From Hysterium pulicare CBS 123377 (Eukaryota; Ascomycota; Dothideomycetes; Hysteriales; Hysteriaceae), in NCBI GenBank assembly GCA_000467715.1, contig AJFK01000173.1, positions 1 through 64,000 of the forward strand: 64,000 bases of DNA, given 5' to 3'. Below the pieces are notes generated by a model, which did not search any database, was not told where the DNA came from, and saw nothing but the letters and a program-made list of their open reading frames with translations. Made by a program: the position numbers and the translations under genes. Below are positions 35,801-44,990 of this stretch, piece by piece; positions within the stretch are counted from its first letter, which is position 1, and the number at the start of each line of letters is the position of its first letter.

Positions 35801-35895
35801 AGGTAGGACTGTAGACCGCGAGTTAGCAAATCGCATACTTGTCCGTGTATTGGACGTACCTTGCTATGGACTTCAAGCTGCTCCATGCCCGCCAT
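32845..35895 (-). CDS. OSH3: Osh3-type oxysterol-binding protein (GOLD-PH-ORD), 999 aa
   Basis: Two exons: 35895..35860 and 35808..32845, with a 51-bp intron (GTACGT, GCTAAC branch site, CTACAG). Splicing gives LEVHSK-SYLVRWVNV. A GOLD domain occupies about residues 1-160 (TISWSIQPHKKSINFGIFKHPG-type segment), a PH domain about 225-320 (TGILQKKRRK...FEVWREALDRA), an FFAT motif DEFFDAT near 535 for VAP/Scs2 binding at the ER, and the OSBP-related lipid domain about 620-950 (MPVTANEPTSLLQRLAEQMEY, KPFNPMLGETYE, EKVSHRPVRM). This is the plan of yeast Osh3, which works at ER-plasma membrane contacts and binds PI4P. The signature reads S-H-R-P where most ORPs have S-H-H-P. A Glu/Arg-rich helix ends the protein. 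Confidence 0.92.
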   Translation of the reverse strand: MAGMEQLEVHSKVRPIHGQVCDLLTRGLQSYLVRWVNVTSGHTISWSIQPHKKSINFGIFKHPGGASGITPNLPSSATFEAPYTPALDVPTSRPRGSSNATSRNDKTFVLEKMQSLGLKQVHWAGKCEADKVSVGKYDVPEGEEGMYGLVFDNTFSKTVSKTATFVLMTYPTNAPPKSGHHMHYAQALANGSTVSLQQKGSPSLLAVSDSTESLPQDNFLGKRVDSRPKSSHMDSRDLTNTTFFTGILQKKRRKRNQGHARRFFSLDFTSSTLSYYRNNHSSALRGAIPLSLAVIGTNVKTREISVDSGAEVWQLRANNMKDFEVWREALDRASRTAAGLSSPTLTIRDSPWDSVPYIVNEAEESEWARVEALVGRISGTRDAVRRLAQDTDPKYHSAGLGISKSQLNESHSPSPSDTESMEYFSEADRGSERIPFWKRKASSSGHSPSALFRRSVSAQTAVATPSAIPPVPPLPNGNLQIPKRNNRPSTSTHFHPQEEGVHGHCMALLRDLDTVVQDFSTLLAESRARRTPAPVSATPRKSMDSQSEDEFFDATDGDTIRSQLVTIRRDSDDSEEQEYVSDDESESSSDGGEGIGAFDRISREGQPSMFPTKPKSFTPLPLDRVSRRTTVPPSKGQPPSLIGFLRKNVGKDLSTIAMPVTANEPTSLLQRLAEQMEYSELLDAATAASADNGERLVHIAAFAISSFSNARVKDRAIRKPFNPMLGETYELVREDKGFRFIAEKVSHRPVRMACQAESQNWTFLQSPMPVQKFWGKSAELNTDGRARVFLHATNEHYSWTMATSFLRNVIAGEKYVEPVGNMTIISETSGAKAVCTFKAGGMFAGRSEDVSVQVFDASGNILPMGLQGKWTTELNLTSNGQNVGRTLWTAGALVDNATQKYGFTTFAASLNQITDIERDKLPKTDSRLRPDQRAAEDGELDRAEALKARLEERQRARRRVMEEHHEQWVPRWFARVNGDEMDQGGEEIWRLKGGKEGYWEERGRGEWTEVMDVFQA

Positions 35896-37614
35896 TTTGA
35901 CGGGTTATAGAAGAGCTGAGGGGCTATTTGCCGGTGTAGATGTACTCTGAACTATGCGAAACCGCGATCTCTGAGTCAGTTTGCGGATGCCTGGAATACG
36001 AGGATGTAGGAAGTTCGCGATGCGGGAAGCACAATGGCTTGCGCAAGACCACGTAAGTCTACGTCAGTTGTAATCTTGAACGACGAGCATGTCGGAAGTA
36101 AGAGGCGCAAAAAGGATCGCAAAGGGCATTTAAATACTGATAGAAGCGAGTAATCCGGTATTTGTTTGCTCTAGGTACTGGAACAGACCGAGGCCAGCCA
36201 CAGGATCGGATGCGGGTGGATGCAGTGGCCGATGAGCGAGTAGCGGCGGTGATGGCGGGCAAGAAATACAGGTTCTTGTGACCCGATAACCTTGGAAAGC
36301 GTCGCGGTGTCGTTGATGGTTCTAGACGTGTCGCACAGTTCAAAGTGTCACAGTATACTGCTGTGTTTGCGGAGGGATAGGCAGCTTCATCTTTTTGATA
36401 CGTTGACATTGCGGAGGTGCAGGAGGATCAAAGTGGCTGGTGCATTCAGCCTTCCAGCCCCCATAATCCCTGCGTTCAGCCTTACACCGGCCATCCACAT
36501 CTGGCACATTAGCTCCCTATCATCAGCTTCATTCTACTTTTGTGATCATACCGAATTCTACTCATCGACATAACACTTCTTCACATGCTCTGTGCCGACC
36601 CTCGGCTTTCTCGTGTGTGGTAGGACGCCAACCTCTACCCAAGCGTGGTTTTGCTCAGACACCTGATACCCACATTCCGCACTCATCCTGTTTGCCCAAG
36701 ACTCCAGCCAAGCTTTATAGCACATGTGTCTCTCAGTCGGCCGAAAGCCGTACGAAAGCCGTACGAAAGTGTTTCAAACTGTTCTCAATCCTACAGGAGC
36801 AACCGAGAGGTATCAACGCGTTCTCATGCCGTGAACGCAAAGATATTTAGTATTGACAGAACACCCACATCCTATGAACTAGAGCAAACACAAATATGCC
36901 ATAAACATAAATCGGAAAATTTCTGTCAGCTGAGTACTAAGTATAAGCACCGTCTAACGTAATCGTTGACAAAGAAATCTATCCGCCAACTCCCGTATCT
37001 TACTCATCTCCTACTCATCAAATCCATCTCAAAAACGAAACTAATGTAGTCGCGACTGGTAATCGCTTGGCTATACTTCGTCAAGCTTTGGTACCTGAGT
37101 CCCAGTATTCGAGCTGACATCTGACTGCATTGCTCAAGCCCTTTCCGTCAAGGATGACTATCTAACCATGATGAGCTACATGAAGATCGATTAGCAGTAG
37201 AATATTTTCCGCAACGGCCTTCTGCAACCCGAAATTCCAGGATTGTGCGTCCAGGCTTGTCTGTTTCGAGCACGGAGTGAAACGAAATGAAGCCCGGATC
37301 GGAAATGCCTAACTCCCCGCATCGTGGTGTCGATCATATAAAACGTCACCGACTTATACGTTTCCGGCTTCATTTATTTGTTAAATATGTATCGACTATA
37401 ACTGAACTAGGGATTCTAATACTGTTTCCAATCTATTTCTCCAGGTTTTCCCGCCTGCAATATGCATCCATCATCCTTGTACTGCCTGTACCTGGGGAGG
37501 GGAAGGGATGAAGTTAATATATTTCTATATTTCACTTTTCGGTCGCAGTCTTAAAAGCCTCTCTACTTCTACGCGCCTTGCCCTACCTCAACATTTGAGA
37601 CAACGTCAGCCAAA
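35896..37614. other. Divergent intergenic region, 1.7 kb
   Basis: Promoters of OSH3 (minus) and the SGNH esterase (plus). A small direct repeat GAAAGCCGTAC occurs twice in tandem at about 36748-36769. No gene supported. Confidence 0.45.
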
Positions 37615-38708
37615 ATGAAGGCATCGAATGTATTGATTGGCGCTGCATTATCTCTTTCCACCATAACCGGAGCAGTACCTAGACCGAGAGGAAAGACGAC
37701 ATGGCCGGGCTGGAAGGGAATTCAACACATGTTTGTCTTGTACGTATAATAACCGTTAGATTCGGGTTTAGCAATGGATTAACATAACCACAGCGGCGAT
37801 TCGTATACTCAAACGGGATTTAATGTCAGCCTCCCCCAGCCGAACGCGGCGAATCCTATGGGAAACCCATCGTATCCGTATGACAGTGCCACAAACAGAT
37901 CGTAATGTATTGACTAACGAATATCAGAGGCTGGACCTCCTCCAATGGCCCTAACTGGGTCGACTTCTTAACAACAACCTACAACGCCAGCAGCATCCTC
38001 ACCTATAACCTCGCGTATGGCGGCGCAACCGTTGACGGCGCCCTCGTAGCTCCATATGCGCCCACAGTTCTCTCCATGAAGCAGCAAATCCAAGACGAAT
38101 ACCTTCCCACCTACGCCTCCAACACTTCCTCCGTCCACGTCCCCTGGACCTCATCCACCTCGCTCTTCGCCCTCTTCATCGGAATCAACGACGTCGGGAA
38201 TTCCTACTGGAAGCAAAATGCGACATTAATCGATATGATCTTCAAAGAGTATTCCGGATTGGTAGAGCAACTCTACGGCTCCGGAGCCCGAAACTTCCTC
38301 TTCCTAACCGTCCCACCCGTCCAACGCTCTCCGCTCACCATCGGCCAAGGAAACTGGTCCATAACTACTGAAGCGAGCGCCATCCAAGACTGGAATTTGC
38401 GCGTCAAGAACATGACGGTTTCCTTGCGCGCCTTTCACCCCTCCACCACCGTCTTCATCCACGACACTTACTCTGTCTTTAACCGCGTTCTCGACGATCC
38501 GAAGAGCTATGAGCAGACAGCTGGATATAAGAATACGACTGCCTTCTGCGATGGGTATCAGAACGGCACGCCGAGCTGGTATACATTCAATCAGACTTGC
38601 GGTGTGCCGGTTAATGAGTATTTTTGGCTGAATAGTCTGCATCCTACTTTTCCGATGCATAATGCTACGGCTATGACGATTGTGCAGACTTTGGAGGGGA
38701 GTGGATAG
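37615..38708 (+). CDS. Secreted SGNH/GDSL esterase (CE16-like), 329 aa
   Basis: Three exons: 37615..37739, 37794..37877, 37928..38708, with introns of 54 and 50 bp. The joins restore HMFVF-GDSYTQTGFN and NPSYP-GWTSSNGPNW. An N-terminal signal peptide (MKASNVLIGAALSLSTITGA) precedes a basic PRPRGK stretch. Block I Ser is in FGDSYTQTG, the block II/III Gly and Asn are in YGGATVDG and FIGINDVGNS, and the block V His is in WLNSLHPTFP. The position three before that His is Asn rather than the Asp of the classic D-x-x-H. Relatives de-acetylate plant cell-wall oligosaccharides at the cell surface. Several N-glycosylation sequons (NAT, NQT, NTT) fit secretion. Substrate is inferred only. Confidence 0.85.
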
Positions 38709-39415
38709 GGTTTCGGGGTATGGAGGGAGGTGAAAATTGTGTACATAGTGTGGCAGGTAAATAAGAATCGATTTTTTGAGCATGGATGTGTGAGTTCTCT
38801 GCTCCTTTACTATTTTCAGCTGAGTTGCTTTCGAACAGGAGCACCACTTTTCTGCTGGTGCGTTCCACTCAGTTCTGATATTTCGTTCTTGAGCCGTGAG
38901 GCTGTGGTGTTGGTCAGTCAGAGGTTTTCCTGCCTGCTTCTCCTATCTCATGAAATGGGGTTACCCATCTTAGCTTGCAGTAAGACGTGCTTAACGAGAT
39001 ACACAGTATACTATACATAGCTAAATTTTCTCTACTATACACCCTTTAATAAGATCTTTAGCTATATATAGAGAGTTATTATTTATCCTTAGTAAATTAG
39101 TTAAAGAGGGCACATCTCTTAGCTCCTACTAGACTTCCAGTTCACGAAAGAGTGTCGATTTCTTCTCTCAATAGAACGATACCTTGGTCTTGGCAAAGAA
39201 GTTATCGTTAAGACAAGCTAGGCCTGAACCGGAAGACCACTTCAACAACGCCTCATTTATCGCGATTCCCTTCTAAGACGCAAGGCATCATGATATTCAT
39301 AATATCCCCTATGTATGCATACCTCTACTTCAATGCAAAACATCAACACGCTTTCCTTTCCCCTTCCTCATCTCAAACCTGTTCCTATATCCCCTGCTAC
39401 CAGAGCTTTTAATCT
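38709..39415. other. Intergenic, 700 bp, with TA-rich patch
   Basis: 39000-39120 is TA-rich (AGCTATATATAGAGAG and neighbours) like 32420-32660, possibly a RIP-mutated relic. No gene supported. Confidence 0.4.
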
Positions 39416-39649
39416 TTAGTAATACTCCACACTATCAACTATACAATTACAACATATCGAATGTCCACATCTCGAGCAACTATTCCGGGTTTCCGCCCCG
39501 AAATATGTGTTCGTTTGTCCACAACAACACTCCCAATGGCGGCGGCGGAGGGCAGTTGGTCGATAACATGCAGCACAGTTCGCAGGGGGGTTAGTGCTGG
39601 AATATATGGTTGAACGGCCGCAGGGGCAGGTATACTTACACCGTGCCAT
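39416..39649 (-). CDS. Miniature Cys-rich protein with two zinc-finger-like units, 77 aa
   Basis: Single ATG frame (39649), 110 nt downstream of a TATA box (CTATAAAAT on minus, 39759-39766). Unit 1 reads CKYTCPCGRSTIYSS then ANCAAC. Unit 2 reads WECCCGQTNTYFG, then SCSRCGHSICCNC, ending IVDSVEYY. The Trp-x-Cys-x-Cys, an Asn, then Cys-x-x-Cys order is close to the RanBP2-type (RBZ/NZF) zinc finger, with a further C-x-x-C or C-C-x-C after it. No signal peptide, so cytosolic or nuclear. Fourteen Cys in 77 residues with no stop is strong support for coding. Function unknown; RBZ fingers bind ssRNA or ubiquitin in other proteins. GTGTAAGTATACC just after the ATG resembles a donor, so a spliced form cannot be ruled out. 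Confidence 0.65.
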   Translation of the reverse strand: MARCKYTCPCGRSTIYSSTNPPANCAACYRPTALRRRHWECCCGQTNTYFGAETRNSCSRCGHSICCNCIVDSVEYY

Positions 39650-40125
39650 TTTGCCTGAGAATTGATAGCCTTGGAGATTGGTGGGGTTTGTGTGATATTG
39701 ATACTGGGTGGAGGCGACTTCGATGACTTTTCTGGATGTGGATGAGTATTTTCCGGGATTTTATAGATATGGTAGTCATATAATAATGGTGCTGATGCTT
39801 GAATGAATGTTGTTCTTATGCAAATGACCGAAGTGGAGATCCGCTGCCTTGTCGAAGAGGTTTCCGTGAAGAGGTACCCTAAATATGTCAGGGACTTGAC
39901 AAGTCCATATCTACTCGATACACAAAGTGAAGCCATGAGTTGAGGTCACGTAAAGCATGGTATGTATTATGACATAGCTATAGCTAAGCTACACCTTCAG
40001 CCCTTGAAGTTAGTCCGCCACATCATTCTATGCCCATCATGCCGAAAGGCTCCAGACTTATACAAATATCGTCAGAGCATTTCAACTCCAGTCTCGGCTG
40101 CAAGTGTTCTTCTGCTTATTCATAC
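39650..40125. promoter_or_regulatory. Promoter of the 77-aa mini-gene and 3' region of the next
   Basis: TATA at 39759-39766 (minus) is followed by a 110-nt C/A-rich leader. No other gene seen. Confidence 0.5.
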
Positions 40126-40284
40126 TTAATTTGGAGGATCCCAGTAACAGTTTTGGCAGCGTTCGATGGAGCAATAACGGCAACAATTATTGGATCCGAG
40201 GTTATTGGCTCTGCAATAGCAGTATATCCATGGTGGTATAGCCCTAGTCAGCTTGAGAGTTTGATTTGGGTTGGCGGTGGTCAT
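40126..40284 (-). CDS. Miniature Cys-rich zinc-finger-like protein, 52 aa
   Basis: ATG at 40284, 148 nt after a TATA (ATATAAAAC on minus, 40432-40439). A 19-residue polar leader is followed by WIYCYCRANNLGSNNCCRYC and then SIERCQNCYW. The order W-x-x-C-x-C-x3-N-x5-C-C-x-x-C is close to an RBZ finger, with a second C-x-x-C after it as in its neighbours. It was probably overlooked for size. The DNA 15-35 bp upstream of the TATA (GTGAACCACATCTC on minus) matches that of the 37-aa gene (GTGAACTGCATCTC), so the two promoters share ancestry. Confidence 0.62.
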   Translation of the reverse strand: MTTANPNQTLKLTRAIPPWIYCYCRANNLGSNNCCRYCSIERCQNCYWDPPN

Positions 40285-40693
40285 CTTTGATGGAGAGTTG
40301 GCGACTGGCGACTGGAGCTGATGGAGAGTTGGATTTGGAGGTTTGCTAGTTGGCCTTGGAGGAAGTATGAAAGTGTTGACTGTTGGTACTAAGTAGGGAA
40401 TAGAAGTGCTGTGAGTGCTGTGGAAGGGGGGTTTTATATGTGGGATAGAGATGTGGTTCACGGGAAAGATGTACGAGATTGTGAGTATGAGTGAAGGGAA
40501 GGGATATGTGTGTCAGAAGCATGAGTATAATGACTTAGTTTAGGGATTTAGTATTGGTAGAACCTAACTAAGTCGTGAAGTCGGCCCTGCTACTTCGATT
40601 CCCAAAGGCTCCAGGCCTCCCCTACGAATTCAAACCTTCTAAATGAGCCTCCCTAAACCTTCCTGTAGAGCCTCCGATTCAGTCATCCTCATC
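40285..40693. promoter_or_regulatory. Promoter and leader of the 52-aa mini-gene
   Basis: TATA at 40432-40439; upstream homologous element at about 40447-40465. The remainder is the 3' region of the 37-aa gene. Confidence 0.5.
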
Positions 40694-40807
40694 CTACTCA
40701 ACGCTATCATAAACACATGATGTACAGGGCTCATGCCAGCAAGTGCCACATTTATCGGCGTTACCAGGGTTTTTAGAGCTGCAGAAACAGCATCTCCAGG
40801 AAGTCAT
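40694..40807 (-). CDS. Miniature RanBP2-type zinc-finger-like protein, 37 aa
   Basis: ATG at 40807, 138 nt after a TATA (TATATAAACC on minus, 40945-40952). The protein starts MTSWRCCFCSSKNPGNADKC and continues GTCWHEPCTSCVYDSVE. W-x-C-x-x-C-x3-N-x6-C-x-x-C is exactly the RBZ/NZF consensus, followed by an added C-x-x-C. Its tail C-V-Y-D-S-V-E matches C-I-V-D-S-V-E-Y-Y of the 77-aa gene. It is nearly nothing but the finger, so would act by binding RNA, ubiquitin or a protein partner if folded. No signal peptide. Confidence 0.62.
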   Translation of the reverse strand: MTSWRCCFCSSKNPGNADKCGTCWHEPCTSCVYDSVE

Positions 40808-41299
40808 GGTTGGTTGGTTAAGAGGCTTTGGGATTGTGTTGGTCAACGTTGTTAGAGAGCTGTATCTCGAAGATTGATGTCTTTTGTTGCAGTAGAAAGT
40901 GTATGGATGTTGAGTGTTGCTCGGAGATGGAGGCCTGGGGGAGGTTTATATATGCGGAATCGAGATGCAGTTCACTGGGAAGACGTATGGGATATTGATA
41001 TAAGTGAAGGGAAGAGACTACTATTTTGGATTTATGAATAAAATAATCTACTGTAAAGATTGAGTCAAGGTACCTAAAACAGGCCGTGAAGTATGTCCCG
41101 ATGCTTTGACACGACTCCCTAGGCTTGGTAAGGCACCCGTTCAGTCGCAGAGTGAAAATTGTTTTCGTTTTGCTCCACGGTGTCGCAGATGCAGCAACTT
41201 GCAAGCCTCCTGCGAGCAATGCCAGTCACTTCGGTCGGTCTCGGGGCGCCGGCTTCGTAGTTTGGACATACGGTCTTTGAAGAGGTTCATCGAGGCTGC
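40808..41299. promoter_or_regulatory. Promoter of the 37-aa mini-gene, then spacer
   Basis: TATA at 40945-40952 with the GTGAACTGCATCTC element upstream. Beyond 41060 no feature is clear; it may hold unreadable remains of the kinase C-lobe. Confidence 0.45.
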
Positions 41300-41788
41300 T
41301 CAACATCCTTCTCGAAGACTGAGAAGCTGTGGGTGATTAGCTCTTTGCAGCTGTATTTGAAAGTTGCCATCAACGTGTTGGCCGAACAGGCAGTCATCCG
41401 TTGCTCTATGCCGCAGTGCCTCATAAACAAAGCCCAGCTGACATGAGAATAACTTGCGCTCAACCAGAGAATAAAGCTCTCCATAACCACAAAATTTTAT
41501 GACTTGGTTCCACCAACCTTTATTCGTACACAGTCGAACCGTCTCGACGATATTCAAGCTCTTCGCGATGCTATACTCCAACTTGACTTTCTTAATATAC
41601 TCGTCTTCGTTTTCATCCTTTCCTGTGCCGCGGAATGCTTTAACTCTAGCCAGATCTTCACCGCCTGAGACTCCCTCCCGAGCCATAAATCGCATTTCTG
41701 CGGTAGCACATTTCCCGATATATTTCCCATATTTCTGGATCGTGCCCTTCGGGGGCTTACTTGGAAGGTGAAGGAAAGGAGAAACCAT
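41300..41788 (-). pseudogene. Fragment of a Hal4/Sat4-like protein kinase (N-lobe)
   Basis: A 162-codon frame opens at ATG 41788, overlapping the stop codon of the S8 gene as TGATG. It reads KGTIQKYGKYIGKCATAEMR, then RVKAFRGTGKDENEDEYIKK, VKLEYSIAKSLNIVETVRLC, TNKGWWNQVIKFCGYGELYS. This follows the N-lobe of the fungal Hal4/Sat4/Npr1 kinases (Y-G-K-x-x-G, K-x-F-R-x, E-Y-x-K-K-V-x-x-E-x-x-I, N-I-V-E-T, W-x-x-V-x-x-x-C). The glycine loop is poor, the invariant Lys is unclear, and the catalytic HRD and DFG parts are absent before the stop, so it cannot be an active kinase. The homology continues weakly to about residue 110 and then fades. Likely a decayed kinase, or the remains of an S8-kinase fusion. 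Confidence 0.55.
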
Positions 41789-43729
41789 CACGGTTTCCCT
41801 ACAAAGATATTCAAATGGTTGGCGAATAGTCCGACGAGATCATTTGCGGCCATTCCTCTAGCAGACCACCTATCCTCGTGGTCTTTGTAGTCAGGACCTT
41901 TTTCTTCCGGGCTGAGCTTTCTCCCTTTCCTTATATCGAATATAGTCCAAGGATATACGTAGTCGAAGGATCCGTCTTTACGCACGCTCATTAGTTCAAA
42001 GACTTCTGCCATTCGCGCAGGCATCTTCAACTGTGCAGCAACTGCAGGAAATTCGTTCAATGGAGGCTGTCGAGCGAATTCTAATATGAGTGCCGCGGTC
42101 GCTGCTGCTATGGGTGTAGCGAAGGATGTCCCGGATTTGATCTTGGTGCCCTGCTCTTTTTCTTGATCCGTGAGCAGAAGATGTAATGGCCAAGCCGACT
42201 CAACCTCTTCTCCCAGCATGGCGAAGTTCCTTCCCATCGGGTTTGGAGGAGGATTGAAACCAGAATTCCCCCCTTCGCCATCAGCAGAGAAAATACACAT
42301 AACATTTTGTTCTCGTGCCGGCCAGGCGATGTTGATCGGTTTACTGGCGCCGTCATTAGAAGCTGCTGCAAAGACAAGTATATCCTTTTGAAAGGCGCGT
42401 TTTAGTTCCTCATATATTCCTGCGTGGTACTGCTCGTAGCCAAAAGACATGGTAATGATGTCGACATTCCATTCGTCGATACAATATCGGAGGGCATCCA
42501 CCACGTGGTCCGGATTGATTGTCTTCTCCACGCCACGCACGATACGAGCTACATATATGTCAGCTCGTGGAGCAACACGAAGAAGTAGGCCCGTGACATG
42601 TGTGCCATGACCGTTAGTATCTTTGCTCCATGGTGTGTCTTCCTTCTTAATGAAACTTCTGCCACCTTTGATCTGGTGCCCGCGATCTATGATTGCGTCT
42701 GGGGTGTTCTGGCGGGCGGACTTCTCGACCCCCGTATCTAAGACAGCGATTCGCACTCTTTCGTATTGACTCTTTCCATAGCTTCCAATGAGTTTTTCGG
42801 TAAAGTCATCAAGTCTAGTAAACCATGTCCTAGCAAGTCGTTGCCTAGCAGAATCAGCATAGTGGATATGCCACTTAAAAGGCACATATGACTTACTTGT
42901 ATTTGTTACCACCTTCACGCTGTACATCAAATAACGGTGGGTGCCGTTCGCGTTCGCGTCTAGGAGATGTCGAGGAAGCACGCCCCGGTTTCCCTCTATT
43001 CTGGTCACTCTTTCCCACTGTCGACATATTGTCTTGCGATTGTGATCTCCGCACACCTGTACCACCAGATTTACCGCCTCTCGATACTTTATTCCCTGCT
43101 TGATTGCCTGGCTTGAAACCTCCGCCATTTCCTGGTCTATCTTTTCTCCAAACAGGTTGGGCATCTGGCCCTCCTGGTTTACCTGGATTCCGGTTACTTG
43201 GCCCCGGGCTTTTCCGGCCCATACCAGCTTTCTGAGCATTGGGTGTCGATGACCGATTCTTAATCTCAGATGGGTCAAGTAGCCTCACACCGTCTGGAAG
43301 TCTTCCACGTGATGCGCTCCATGAACGAGGTCTTTGGTTACCATCTGAACCTGGCGACAAGGGCACATCCGAACGGAGAACATGTCTAATGCCCGCAAGG
43401 ATCTCATGGATAGACTTCTCAGGCGTGCTGCCATGACTACCCGAGCTGTTCGAACGAGGCTTGGTGCCGCCTGGCTCAAGTTTCCCGGGATCGCTGTTGC
43501 CAGGACTGGTTGATCTTTCTGGATTGCGCCCTCGTGGCGCATCGGTTTTCCCGTTGAACGCCCCTTTCTGGTTTTTTGGCGGTTCTACGTTGATTTCTGG
43601 AGTAGATCTCGACTCATGTGCATTTGGCCAGCGTCCACCATTCGGGCTCTTCCCGCCACGTTTTGCTGCACCGGCTGCGCGTAGTCTTGGCTTATCAACA
43701 TCAGATTGGTTGTTCGGATCCTGCTCCAT
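41788..43729 (-). CDS. Intracellular subtilisin-like (S8) peptidase with disordered N-terminus, 629 aa
   Basis: Two exons: 43729..42897 and 42844..41788, with a 52-bp intron (GTAAGT...CTGCTAG). The join reads GGNKYK-QRLARTWFTRLDD. Residues 1-275 are basic and Gly/Ser/Pro/Arg-rich without domains. The peptidase has the complete triad: Asp in RIAVLDTGVEKSA (about 310), His in TNGHGTHVTGLL (about 356), Ser in SGTSFATPIAAA (about 518), and the oxyanion Asn in AAASNDGAS. There is no signal peptide or propeptide, unlike secreted S8 enzymes. Cytosolic S8 domains of this sort occur in filamentous fungi, alone or in NLR-like architectures, with suspected regulated-cleavage roles. The start at ATG 43729 is the first in frame. 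A kinase fragment follows directly. Confidence 0.8.
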
Positions 43730-44990
43730 CTTCAAGCGCTTTCGCTCCTGCGTTATCGTGAATAGCCAAATCTTTCGCAGGACGGAAAGTCCTTGTGGAA
43801 TTTGCGATTTCGAGGCTGAAGATTGAAGATCTCACTCAGCTGCATAATTACGTTTAAATCCGGCTTGTGGTTTGTGCACAGCATACGCGAGTCATGTGAG
43901 GCCTCCCGAGCTTGGCATCAACCTCTCACCTTTCTCACGACATATCTTACTCTCTAGTACGCATCTCTCACACACACCACATACCCTTCCATCTTGATCA
44001 GCGGTTCCTTTGTTTTGAGGTTTGATTGGGTCTTATAAACTTGTACGAAGCTATCCAGCGGTACTGACTCTTCTTCCCAATGTGCCACAACTTTTGAAAG
44101 CCTCAATCAGTCCTTTAATCGATACTATGGAGCTCCCATAAACCTCGAATTGTTCATTCTCTCCGTGTTTTAGTAACATATACTACATGATACCGAGCAA
44201 AGTGTCTTTGATGCCCTCGCTGATTTTTCCTATCCTGTCAAGGACCTCAATCTTGGGCATTTAGCTCTAAGTTTGCTTGCTAGTGTGTCGGCGTGAGTAT
44301 GTCTTATTTTCGTTACGTGATTGAACCATGCAAAGGTGATCAATTCCTTTGGCTAAGCAAACCGATCCGGCTCCATTCATACATTATTATGACAGCCTCG
44401 GCACTTAACCCCAGCGTCTACAATGGAGATTAGGAAATCAAGATGTCCCGATAACTTTTAAGTTGGTAAGCTTCAAGCTAAACGCCTTTCCAGTTTTGCG
44501 CTAACTTCTAGTTGATGTGTACCATCCATTAATCATCGCAGTCTCTAGTCTAACACGCCTGTATATCTGATATCCGTACATTTTAATATTCTTCAGATCG
44601 TTCTGCAAAGTCAGGATTTGTGCTGCTTATTCCGAGCCCTCCGAGGTAGCCGTCATGGTTGTGAATTCTTGCGGCCTCGACTCACCATATCTGTCCGGCA
44701 GTCGAGGCTTCGGCGAGAGCAGTTGATTCACTCAATTCACTGGATTCTGCACTCGGCCCCCGCTTTCGGGCCGTGAACACGTCCGAACGTTGTTACGAAT
44801 TCCAACTCTTTCACCAAAATGCCCCGCCCCGACGTTGTTCCGACCCCATACTTATAAACAGGTAGCTACTGCAATTCGGACACCACTTTATTCAAAAACT
44901 TCATCGGCAACCGAACTCTGGTCTCAACCCACCAGCGACTAGAATTCTATTGCCTTGTCTTTTCTGAACACTTTTCTCAACCGTGTCAAC
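43730..44990. other. Divergent intergenic region, 1.26 kb
   Basis: Promoters of the S8 gene (minus) and the orphan membrane gene (plus). A TATA box (CTTATAAACA, 44851) lies 138 bp before the ATG 44991. No gene seen. Confidence 0.5.
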
